Assembly (NCBI RefSeq): GCF_024584705.1
Contig: NZ_CP097384.1
Span: forward strand, 2,294,001-2,358,000
Length of the DNA stretch: 64,000 nt
Direction: 5' to 3'
Source: Blastopirellula sp. J2-11
GTDB taxonomy: Bacteria; Planctomycetota; Planctomycetia; Pirellulales; Pirellulaceae
Part shown: positions 36,421 through 46,329 of the stretch, piece after piece
Layout: each line of letters opens with the position of its first letter
Numbering within the stretch: position 1 is the stretch's first letter
Notes under the pieces: generated by a model
Told to the model about the DNA's origin: nothing
The model's database searches: none
The model's input: only the letters and a program-made list of their open reading frames with translations
Position numbers and translations under genes: made by a program

Positions 36421-38328
36421 CTACGACAAGCTTCGCTGAGAAGGAGCGGCGGCGTCGGTGGTCGAATTGCCGTTGGGCGAAGTTGGTCCGTTGATGCGGG
36501 GAAACTCGCCGCTCGATTTACTCAGATCGTTAAGCTTACTGCGAAACGTCGATTGCGAAAGGTCAGGCCCTTCGTCAGCGATCCAGGGAATCCGAATCGT
36601 GAACGTGCTGCCAGAGCCGAGTTGGCTTTCCATTTCGATCGATCCGTCGAGAAGCTTGCAGATTTCCATCACGATCGACAGTCCGAGACCGGTGCCGGAG
36701 AACTCGCGGGTCAGCGAGTCGTTGCGCGGCGAAACGGCGCCTTGGCGGAATTTCTCGAAAATGATCTCGCGATCTTCTTCGGCGATGCCGACGCCGGTGT
36801 CTTCGACCGCCAACTTCATCATCTCTTCTTCACGCGAGACGCGACAAATGATGCGGCCCCCTTCGGGCGTAAACTTGATCGCGTTGGACAGCAGATTGGT
36901 TAAAATCTGCTGCAGCTTCGTTTGATCCTGGAACATCGGCTCTCCCCCGTCATGCACATCGCACTCCAGGTCGAGATTCTTTTCTTCGATTAGAGAACGG
37001 ACCATGTCGCAGTTGGCGCGCACGACCGCCGCGACCGAAAACTCGCTGGGGCGAACTTCCATGCGTCCGCTTTCGATCTTCGCCAGATCAAGAATGTCGT
37101 TGATCATGTCCAGCAGCAGACGCCCTGATTTTTGAATATTTTGCACGTAGCGCTTTTGCTTGTCGTTTAGACTGTCGATGCCGCTAAGCACGTCGGAGAA
37201 GCCGAGGATGCTGTTGAGCGGCGTTCGCAGCTCATGGCTCATGTTCGCCAAAAAGTCGCTTTTGACGCGGTTCATTTCGTACAACTGCACGTTGACGCGG
37301 GCCAACTCGTCGACCTTGTTATCCAGATCATCGTTGGCCAGATGCAATTGATTTTGCGCATCGATCAAGTGACGCAGCATCTTGTTGAACGATGCGGCGA
37401 GATCTTCAAACTCGTCGTTGGTGCGGATGTCAGCGCGGACCGACGTGTTGCCGTTGGTCACTTCTTCACTCACCTCGCGCAGATGGTTGAGCGGTTTGAC
37501 GATCACATATTTGACGATCAGGTACAGCGCCGCCATCGACAGCGCCACCGTGATAATGCCGGTGGCCACGAGAAACGCGAAGTTCTTGTTCAGCGCCAGC
37601 TGCGTTACGTCATCCGGCTTGGTGATTTTGACGACCGTGAACGGCAGACGATCTTCGGTCGCCGGTTGTCCTGCAGGAAACGCGGCCGCGACATCATTGT
37701 TGTGGCAGAGCGTGCATGAATACTTCCAATAGATCGGCTGGTAGTAGACGTAGGTTTTGCTGCTGTCGTTGTACGAAGAACGCGAAACCGGCGAATACTC
37801 GATTAGATTTTTGTCATCGGTCTGCGGTTTGAACTTGACCCACTCTTCGTCGACGACTTTCGTTTCAAGCTCTGGCGTCGCCAAAAAGCGTTGCAAAATT
37901 TCTTTGTCACGCGTCTCTTGCTCATACTGCAACTCGGCCAGCGTTTGGTATTCTTCCTCGTTGGCCGGCAGCGAAATTTTTTCCTCTTTGTTCAGCGTCC
38001 GCGCCAAAGCACGGGCCTCAGGATCGCGAACCAAAATCTCCCAGTCGTAATCAATGTACTCCAGTTCCAAGCCTGTTTCGGCGACGTAGGCGTCATAGCC
38101 GGGCTGCGATGTTTTCTCGTTGCTCTGCCAGTGAATTTTCAGCAGCACCGCATCGACCAGCAAGCGGCCGGTCGCTTCGTTCTTCTCGTGCACCAACTGT
38201 TCGGTCGATTGGCCATACCAGGTGAAGCTCCCCATGATGAGCAACAGCAAGCAAGTCCCGAACAGAAAGCGGCACTTTCGTTCGAGATTGGTTTCGCCGA
38301 GAACGCGTTTTAGCGAGCGGTAAGACAT
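36421..38328 (-). CDS. Membrane histidine kinase with a c-type heme motif in its sensor
   Basis: 635 residues. Membrane helix 1 is ~20-38 and helix 2 ~249-275; between them lies a ~210-residue extracytoplasmic domain of the DUF3365/Tll0287 type containing CTLCH (Cys205, Cys208, His209), a covalent heme c site. HAMP (~276-330), a coiled coil, HisKA with phospho-acceptor His365 (MSHELRTPLN), and HATPase boxes (N-box NLLSNAIKF, DTGVGI, GTGLGL) follow. It probably senses redox state, O2 or NO outside the membrane. No response-regulator gene adjoins. Confidence 0.9.
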   Translation of the reverse strand: MSYRSLKRVLGETNLERKCRFLFGTCLLLLIMGSFTWYGQSTEQLVHEKNEATGRLLVDAVLLKIHWQSNEKTSQPGYDAYVAETGLELEYIDYDWEILVRDPEARALARTLNKEEKISLPANEEEYQTLAELQYEQETRDKEILQRFLATPELETKVVDEEWVKFKPQTDDKNLIEYSPVSRSSYNDSSKTYVYYQPIYWKYSCTLCHNNDVAAAFPAGQPATEDRLPFTVVKITKPDDVTQLALNKNFAFLVATGIITVALSMAALYLIVKYVIVKPLNHLREVSEEVTNGNTSVRADIRTNDEFEDLAASFNKMLRHLIDAQNQLHLANDDLDNKVDELARVNVQLYEMNRVKSDFLANMSHELRTPLNSILGFSDVLSGIDSLNDKQKRYVQNIQKSGRLLLDMINDILDLAKIESGRMEVRPSEFSVAAVVRANCDMVRSLIEEKNLDLECDVHDGGEPMFQDQTKLQQILTNLLSNAIKFTPEGGRIICRVSREEEMMKLAVEDTGVGIAEEDREIIFEKFRQGAVSPRNDSLTREFSGTGLGLSIVMEICKLLDGSIEMESQLGSGSTFTIRIPWIADEGPDLSQSTFRSKLNDLSKSSGEFPRINGPTSPNGNSTTDAAAPSQRSLS

Positions 38329-38438
38329 GCTCTGCCGAAAAAGATGCGGGAATTCAGGGGACTCGTAAGCATTCTAGAGGTTTGGACCGCTCGGAGCCAG
38401 ACAGATTCGCACCCCCGAAAGTACTGGTCTGGCGCGAT

Positions 38439-40715
<2,277 letters not shown>

Positions 40716-40834
40716 GAGCGATGGTTGGTGCAGATCAGCGCTTGGATGGTCGGCGCGGAAGTGGGGAGTTACATTGAATTGTAACGACTTCTGCACGGCT
40801 TCCGGCGGCGATCTAGAAAAAGCGAAAGAGTTCA

Positions 40835-41455
40835 ATGCGTCTGGGAATCTTTGGGGGATCTTTTTCGCCGGTTCATTTTGGCCATTTACTATTGGCCGAA
40901 TATGCACGAGAGCAGCTTTCGCTCGACGAAGTTTGGTTCGTGCCGGCTGCGATTCCCCCCCACAAGCTCGATCAGCAATTGGCGGCCGACGCGGATCGTG
41001 TCGCGATGTTGCAGCTAGCGATCGCCGGGAACGAAGCGTTCAGCGTTTGTCCGCTAGAACTGGAGCGCGGAGGGGTCAGTTTCACCGTCGACACGCTGGC
41101 CGAGATCTGCAAGCAGACGCCGCATGCCGAACTGTTCCTGTTGATCGGCGGCGACACGCTGGCCGAATTCTCGACTTGGCGCAGTCCAGAGAAAGTTTGT
41201 CAGCTGGCGGCGCCAGCAGTGATGCGGCGACCGGGCTCGCCGGAACCCGATTGGAGCGTCTTGGCGCCGTATTGCTCGACCGAGCGTCTGGCCGCTTTTG
41301 CCGGCAATCTAGTCGATGTGCCAGGAGTTGGACTCAGCAGCACCGAAATTCGCCGCCGCTGCGCTGCCGGCGAAACAATCCGCTATCAGCTTCCCCGCTC
41401 GGTCGAAATGTACATTCAGACCAAGCGGTTGTTCGGGTTTGCGGGACTGCCGTAA
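40835..41455 (+). CDS. nadD: Nicotinate-mononucleotide adenylyltransferase
   Basis: 206 residues with the nucleotidyltransferase signatures GGSFSPVHFGHLLLAEYA (HxGH-type His pair) and SSTEIRRRCAAG (ISSTxIR). It makes nicotinate adenine dinucleotide from NaMN and ATP in NAD synthesis. It is divergent from priA with about 120 bp between starts. Confidence 0.95.
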   Translation: MRLGIFGGSFSPVHFGHLLLAEYAREQLSLDEVWFVPAAIPPHKLDQQLAADADRVAMLQLAIAGNEAFSVCPLELERGGVSFTVDTLAEICKQTPHAELFLLIGGDTLAEFSTWRSPEKVCQLAAPAVMRRPGSPEPDWSVLAPYCSTERLAAFAGNLVDVPGVGLSSTEIRRRCAAGETIRYQLPRSVEMYIQTKRLFGFAGLP

Positions 41456-41479
41456 AGAGATTCGGCGCCAGAAAGTTGT

Positions 41480-41764
41480 CTAGGCGGCTCGTCTGGAGCG
41501 GTGGGTGAGCGATTGCAGCGACGCCGGCAGCGGGATCGTCGTCAGCGCTTCATCTTGCGCGATCGCATCCAAGACTTGCATCAGTTGTTCGTGTGAATCG
41601 AGCGAGAGATCCAGGAAGATCCATTTCTTGCCGGCGACTTCGCAGCTTCCGCCCCCGCTGCCGTCGAGCCATTCGCGGCGGACCTGATACCCCAGTTGCT
41701 CGGCGGCGGTGACGGCTTGTTCCAGCAAATCGAGCGTATGCATGCGCAGAATCCTTTGCGACAT
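41480..41764 (-). CDS. Small conserved-looking protein, unknown
   Basis: 94 residues. I do not recognise a family. It has an N-terminal amphipathic helix (LDLLEQAVTAAEQLGYQVRREWL), then GGGSCEVAGKKWIFLDLSLDSHEQLMQVLDAI, a pattern of alternating strand and helix that suggests a compact alpha-beta fold, and a basic tail. A later Met (41743) may be the true start. It is convergent with nadD 25 bp away. The clean codon pattern supports a real gene; the function is open. Confidence 0.65.
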   Translation of the reverse strand: MSQRILRMHTLDLLEQAVTAAEQLGYQVRREWLDGSGGGSCEVAGKKWIFLDLSLDSHEQLMQVLDAIAQDEALTTIPLPASLQSLTHRSRRAA

Positions 41765-41953
41765 TGGGGGATCTGTATCGGGGGCGCCGATTGTAGCGGG
41801 TTCGGTTTGAGTCGCGAAGAGGAAAACGACGATACGTTTCTATGCGGTAAATCTCCATTTCCCAGGACTTTAAGAGACGCCGACAGGGAAGATTCGGCAG
41901 CTTTGCGAAGTCCAGCAGGGTGGGAAGTTTCTAGTAGGAAAGGCAGGACGCGC

Positions 41954-42790
41954 GTGTCAAGGAAGACGTCGGCGGACACAGATTCCCCCAACCAGCCATC
42001 GCTTGAAGAGCAAGTCGAAACGCTCAAACGACGACTGGCTGAAGCCCAAAAGTTCACCGCACTGGGTGAACTGATGAGCTCCACTACACACGAATTCAAC
42101 AATGTCCTGACTTCGGTCATCAACTACGCTCAGATGGGACTTCGCCATCAGGACGAAGCGACCCGCAATCGCTGCTTTGACAAAATTCTGGCCGCCGGAC
42201 AGCGGGCCGCGAAGATCACCACCGGCGTGTTGGGCTTGGCCAAAAACCGCAGTGATCGCCGCGAGCCGACCGATCTGGCGCCGCTGGTCAAAGACGCGAT
42301 CATGCTGCTGGAACGGGAGATGCAAAAGTATCGCGTCGAGTTGGACGTTCAACTAGACGACGTTCCCCCTGCCCTGGCGATCGGCAATCAGATTCAACAA
42401 GTGTTGCTCAATCTATTGATCAACGCTCGTCAGGCGATGCCCAAGGGAGGTCGTTTGGTCGTTCGCTTGTCGCATGACGCCGCAGAAGGCGTTGTCAGCT
42501 TGATGGTGCGTGATAGCGGTACTGGCATCCCGGCTGATCAATTGCCAAAAATTTTCGATCCATTCTTCTCGACGAAAAGTGGACCGGACGACAGCGGCAA
42601 GGGAGGAACCGGGCTGGGACTCGCGACTTGCCGCGATATCATCGAGGCGCACGAAGGGAAAATCCGCGTGCAAAGCACCGTCGGCGTCGGCACGGCATTT
42701 ACGATACGGCTTCCCGCGGTGAACCCGGTCGTGCCGCAAACAGTCATCAAACCTGCGGCCGTTGTGACTCCGTCGACCGCAACGCGATAG
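41954..42790 (+). CDS. Soluble histidine kinase without a sensor domain
   Basis: 278 residues from GTG 41954 (GGCAGGA upstream). A short coiled coil (SLEEQVETLKRRLAEAQKFTALGELM) leads into a dimerisation domain with His in TTHEFNNVLTSV, as in NtrB-like kinases. HATPase motifs are present: N-box VLLNLLINARQAMP, G1 DSGTGI, G2 GTGLGLATC. No membrane helix or input domain exists, so it must be driven by a partner. No receiver gene lies beside it. The aroF leader region begins ~70 bp after its stop. Confidence 0.85.
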   Translation: MSRKTSADTDSPNQPSLEEQVETLKRRLAEAQKFTALGELMSSTTHEFNNVLTSVINYAQMGLRHQDEATRNRCFDKILAAGQRAAKITTGVLGLAKNRSDRREPTDLAPLVKDAIMLLEREMQKYRVELDVQLDDVPPALAIGNQIQQVLLNLLINARQAMPKGGRLVVRLSHDAAEGVVSLMVRDSGTGIPADQLPKIFDPFFSTKSGPDDSGKGGTGLGLATCRDIIEAHEGKIRVQSTVGVGTAFTIRLPAVNPVVPQTVIKPAAVVTPSTATR

Positions 42791-42857
42791 GGAACAGATC
42801 GGAAGATGCGTCCCCGTTTGGACGTTTTCTTTACGATTCGTGAAGAATGCCATAGTG

Positions 42858-42888
42858 CCGAGCAGAACGACTTGCGTTCGCCGCTCGG
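42858..42888 (+). other. Hairpin upstream of the aroF leader peptide
   Basis: CCGAGC (42858-42863) with GCTCGG (42883-42888), and GAACG (42865-42869) with CGTTC (42875-42879), make a two-part 11-bp stem. It ends nine bases before the leader ATG and includes part of the only purine-rich stretch that could bind the ribosome. It might end the upstream kinase transcript or modulate leader translation. Confidence 0.5.
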
Positions 42889-42897
42889 ACAGTCATA

Positions 42898-42978
42898 ATG
42901 ACCAACATGATCGTGCGAAACAGCTACTTTTGGCAGTCCTTTACCTACTTTACCGGTGGGCCTGGAGGAGCTGCGTAG
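42898..42978 (+). CDS. aroF leader peptide (predicted attenuator ORF)
   Basis: A 26-codon frame, ATG 42898 to TAG 42976-42978, encodes a peptide with the run NSYFWQSFTYF. Within nine codons (42925-42951) there are three Phe, two Tyr and one Trp. This is the hallmark of a leader peptide that makes the ribosome pause when aromatic aminoacyl-tRNA is short. It is followed by a terminator and then by aroF, which encodes the first enzyme of aromatic synthesis. The ribosome-binding site is weak (CGGACAG), and a second in-frame ATG lies at 42907. Confidence 0.8.
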   Translation: MTNMIVRNSYFWQSFTYFTGGPGGAA

Positions 42979-43013
42979 ACGCACAATCGCTAATACGAGT
43001 CACTTTCAGGCCC
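42958..43013 (+). promoter_or_regulatory. Predicted antiterminator pairing of the aroF attenuator
   Basis: GGGCCTGGAGG (42958-42968), inside the last leader codons, can pair with CTTTCAGGCCC (43003-43013) over 11 bp, two of them G-U. The right-hand strand contains the first six bases of the terminator 5' arm, so the two structures exclude each other. A ribosome at the leader stop codon would cover 42958-42968 and allow termination; one paused at the aromatic codons would leave it free. Confidence 0.7.
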
Positions 43014-43043
43014 TGAACTTCCTTAGAAGTTCAGGGCCTTTTT
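43008..43043 (+). terminator. Rho-independent terminator in front of aroF
   Basis: AGGCCCTGAACTTC (43008-43021) and GAAGTTCAGGGCCT (43026-43039) form a perfect 14-bp stem with a four-base loop, followed by a T-run to 43043. It lies 40 bp before the aroF ATG and 29 bp after the leader stop, as expected for an attenuator. Confidence 0.92.
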
Positions 43044-43082
43044 CGTTTTCCTACAGCGTTTTTCAATCGGAGCACCCAGGCA

Positions 43083-44096
43083 ATGATCGTGGTAATGCAG
43101 CGTGGAGCCGGACAGCCGGAGATCGAACACATGGTAAAGCGAGTCGAAAATTTAGGACTGAAAGCGCACGTGATCGTCGGCGAGGAACGGACCGTGATCG
43201 CGGCGATCGGCGACAAACGCGCAGAGATGAAAGAGTCGCTGGAAAGCGGACCCGGCGTCGCCGCGGTGATGCCGATCCTGGCGCCGTACAAAGTTGCGAG
43301 TCGCGAAGTGAAACCGGAATCAACCCAAGTGGTCGTCCGCGATTTGAAAGTAGGCGCCGGTTCGTTGGGCGTGATCGCCGGACCTTGTTCGGTCGAAAGT
43401 GAAGAGCAACTGATCACGACTGCCCACGCGGTCAAAGCGGCTGGCGCGACGGCGCTGCGTGGGGGAGCGTTCAAGCCGCGCACCAGTCCTTACGCATTCC
43501 AAGGGATGAAGGAAGAAGGTCTGAAGCTGCTGGCCGCCGCTCGCGAAGAAACCGGCCTGGCGATCGTCACCGAAGTGATGTCTCCGGAAGATGTCGAGCT
43601 GGTCGCCAAGTACGCCGACGTGTTGCAGATCGGCGCTCGCAATATGCAGAACTATCGCTTGCTAGAAGCCTGCGGCCGTGTGGACCGAGCGGTGCTGCTG
43701 AAACGCGGACCGGCTGCGACGATTGACGAACTGCTGTTGGCGGCGGAGTACATTCTGAACGAAGGAAACCAGAACGTCATGCTGTGTGAACGAGGGATCC
43801 GCACCTTCGAGGCGCATACTCGTTTCACCTTGCCGCTGGCGACCGTTCCTTATTTGCACCAAAAGACCCACTTGCCGGTCGTGATTGATCCGAGCCACGG
43901 CACTGGGCACGCTTACCTGGTCGAAGACATGTGCGCCGCCAGCGTCGCCGTTGGCGCCGACGGATTGATCATCGAAGTTCATCCGAAACCGGAAGAAGCG
44001 ATGAGCGACGGCTATCAATCTTTGACGCTGCCGCAGTTCGCCCAAACGATGGCCAAATGCCGCAAAGTGGCCGATGCGCTGGACATCAAGATGTAG
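43083..44096 (+). CDS. aroF: 3-deoxy-7-phosphoheptulonate (DAHP) synthase
   Basis: 337 residues, type I-beta. An N-terminal ferredoxin-like regulatory domain (~1-75, [25 protein letters not shown]) precedes the barrel with [59 protein letters not shown] and [11 protein letters not shown], covering PEP, E4P and metal sites. It condenses PEP with erythrose-4-phosphate to start the shikimate pathway. In homologues the N-terminal domain mediates Phe/Tyr feedback. GGAG lies 10 bp before the ATG. An attenuator precedes it. Confidence 0.96.
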   Translation: MIVVMQRGAGQPEIEHMVKRVENLGLKAHVIVGEERTVIAAIGDKRAEMKESLESGPGVAAVMPILAPYKVASREVKPESTQVVVRDLKVGAGSLGVIAGPCSVESEEQLITTAHAVKAAGATALRGGAFKPRTSPYAFQGMKEEGLKLLAAAREETGLAIVTEVMSPEDVELVAKYADVLQIGARNMQNYRLLEACGRVDRAVLLKRGPAATIDELLLAAEYILNEGNQNVMLCERGIRTFEAHTRFTLPLATVPYLHQKTHLPVVIDPSHGTGHAYLVEDMCAASVAVGADGLIIEVHPKPEEAMSDGYQSLTLPQFAQTMAKCRKVADALDIKM

Positions 44097-44132
44097 CCGG
44101 TAGGGTCCCATGCGTAGCTTGTCGGTTCCGCT

Positions 44133-46295
44133 CTACGGCGCTCGCATTTTTGCGAGCGTCGCGGAGAGTTCCTCTTGCTTCGGCTGCGGCAAGCGAACGA
44201 GTAGATGTTTGCTCGGCTCGTCGTAGAGCAGTGCGAATTCGGGATCGTCGGCGATCCCAAGTTCGGTCTTCAAGCGATGGATCAAAGCGGCGGCTTGCGT
44301 AGGGCCGTCCGCGAGATCGCTGATGGGGTAGAGTTCGACAAGACCATGCTGTGCGATGTCGGACTTCATCGCGATTTGCAGCGTGCGCTCATCGATCGTA
44401 CGGAAGTCCATCTCCAGCGGCTTGAGCAGCGACTGCAGCGCTTCACGCAACGTGACGTCGATCGCAAACATCGTTCCCTTGGTATCGGGATTCCAGCCTT
44501 CCTGCAGTAACGAGCCCCAATCGATCAAGATGACCGTTCCGGTCGCGTCTTCCAGTTGTTCGACAATCTCGATCAATTCGGTCGGTTCGGCAAAACTGAG
44601 TTGCACTTTTTTATCGAGCATCGCCGCCGCTTGCTCGCTACGCGGCTCCAGCTTGAATAACTTGGCGTCGTAACGACTCAGCGGCGACTTGCCGCGAGCG
44701 ACACGCAGCTTTTCGACCATCACCATCGCCTGAAAGATCGTTTTCGAGTCGGCCGAAAGCAGCAATTCTTTTTTACCGGTGCGGCACGTGTGCGTTCCGC
44801 CAGCGCCTTGCCAGGTGGTTGGTTCAACCAAGTGCGTCAGCGTATAGGCGAGTTCGGCCATCGCTTTCTCGTCCGTCGCCAGATCGTCGGCCGGAAAGCG
44901 AATCGTCGGAGGTTTGACGCCAGCTTGTTTCAGCGGCACGATCTGAATGTGATCGGCCGTGACATCCACTGACATCCGCAACGGTTCGACGGCGGCGCGC
45001 AGGAGATTTCCCGTATTGGTCCCGCTGAGGTTGACGTCGATTTTCTTGTCCCCCGGAACATCCGCCGATTGCAGCGCCAGCGGATCGACCGAGATCGGGA
45101 TCGTACTCCAGCGGGTCAAGTTGCGCAAATGATCCATAAGCGGGATCTTACGAAACTTGGCGCTGAGATAAGGATCGTTCAACCGAGCGGAGATATTCAC
45201 GGTTCGCGGCGCCGGTTTTTCGATGATCGGCCCCGGCGGCAGTTGTTCCTCCGAATCGGGAACCGCTGGCACTGACTCGGCCGTATCATCAACGATCGAT
45301 TCCGAAGCGGGAACGTCGAACATCGAGTCATCAAACAAGGGGAACGCTTCGCCCAACACGCCGGTTAGCGGATCGTTGGCGAACTTCATCCGCTGCTCAT
45401 CGGTCGTCTCCGGCGCGTCAACCGCAGCGGCGTCGATCGAAGGTTTGGCCTGCACCGGATCATCAAACAGAAACGGGTTCTCTTGGGGTTGGGTTTCGTC
45501 GAGCGGCATCTCGACCGGTTCGGCGCTAGCGACTGCTTCTTCCGTCGCCGCTGGATCGGCTTCTGCCGGCATGGCCGCTTCGACAGGCGTTGCTTCAGCC
45601 GTCGCTGGCTTCTCAACCGGCGTCTCGACGGCGACTTTCTCGTTCGGCGTTTCGGCTTCCGCTGCTGGTTCTTCGGCAGGCGGCTCGGGAGCCGCGTCGA
45701 CCGGGGTCGTCGCGACCGCCGTTTCGCTCTGAGCGACCGGCGCATCGTCAAGCAAGATCGCTCGCACGACCAGCGCCAGCAGCAGACCACCCACGACTAC
45801 GCCGCCGCCGATCATCGCGATCAGCCGATACGTAGCGAATTTTGGCGCCACAGGAATCGCCGAGGGAGTCTCGCTTGGCGAAGATTCTGCTGCAGTCGGT
45901 TGGGGTTGCGGAGGCGATGGATTTTCTGGCGGCGCGTCGTCCGAAAGCATCTGGGCGGCGTTGGCGAATAGCTCTTCCGAGCTTTCGGCGACCGACGCCG
46001 CAGCAGCGGCAGCCGGACGAGGCGTTGCGGCTGACCGAGAGGAAGCGGCGTTTTTTGTGGGAGACGTTGTTGGGGCTGCGGTCGACTTGCTGGGTTTCGT
46101 CGACTCGGCAGGCGGTAGATGAACCGTCTTGGCGTTGGCTGCGTCAGCCGCCGACAGATTGGAAGACGCGCTCGACGCGATGATCTGCACCATGCTGCCG
46201 CATTTCGGACAAGGTAGAATCTGTCCGATCAACTCCGCATGTTTCACACGGAGAGGCGCCTGGCAGGTCGTACATCGGATTGAGAAAGGTTCCAC
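44133..46295 (-). CDS. Zinc-ribbon membrane protein with secretin-N-like (STN) repeats
   Basis: 720 residues. It starts with a zinc ribbon (CTTC at ~8-11, CPKC at ~29-32). A low-complexity Ala/Pro/Ser linker, one membrane helix (~165-187, LIAMIGGGVVVGGLLLALVVRAILL), and a long Ala/Glu/Pro stretch follow. The C-terminal half has at least two STN-like blocks: NISARLNDPYLSAKFRKIPLMDHLRNLTRWS, and FAIDVTLREALQSLLKPLEMDFRTIDERTLQI. Topology predicts a cytoplasmic ribbon and an extracytoplasmic STN part. It lies 34 bp after the pseudokinase gene. Function unknown. Confidence 0.7.
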   Translation of the reverse strand: MEPFSIRCTTCQAPLRVKHAELIGQILPCPKCGSMVQIIASSASSNLSAADAANAKTVHLPPAESTKPSKSTAAPTTSPTKNAASSRSAATPRPAAAAAASVAESSEELFANAAQMLSDDAPPENPSPPQPQPTAAESSPSETPSAIPVAPKFATYRLIAMIGGGVVVGGLLLALVVRAILLDDAPVAQSETAVATTPVDAAPEPPAEEPAAEAETPNEKVAVETPVEKPATAEATPVEAAMPAEADPAATEEAVASAEPVEMPLDETQPQENPFLFDDPVQAKPSIDAAAVDAPETTDEQRMKFANDPLTGVLGEAFPLFDDSMFDVPASESIVDDTAESVPAVPDSEEQLPPGPIIEKPAPRTVNISARLNDPYLSAKFRKIPLMDHLRNLTRWSTIPISVDPLALQSADVPGDKKIDVNLSGTNTGNLLRAAVEPLRMSVDVTADHIQIVPLKQAGVKPPTIRFPADDLATDEKAMAELAYTLTHLVEPTTWQGAGGTHTCRTGKKELLLSADSKTIFQAMVMVEKLRVARGKSPLSRYDAKLFKLEPRSEQAAAMLDKKVQLSFAEPTELIEIVEQLEDATGTVILIDWGSLLQEGWNPDTKGTMFAIDVTLREALQSLLKPLEMDFRTIDERTLQIAMKSDIAQHGLVELYPISDLADGPTQAAALIHRLKTELGIADDPEFALLYDEPSKHLLVRLPQPKQEELSATLAKMRAP

Positions 46296-46329
46296 GTCGT
46301 TACGGCTTTGGGGTCAACGTCCGGCAATC

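Noticed and set aside
40716-40907. ATG start for priA at 40907
   Set aside because: It would place the priA N-terminus across the nadD start and adds sequence without PriA character; GTG 40715 fits better.
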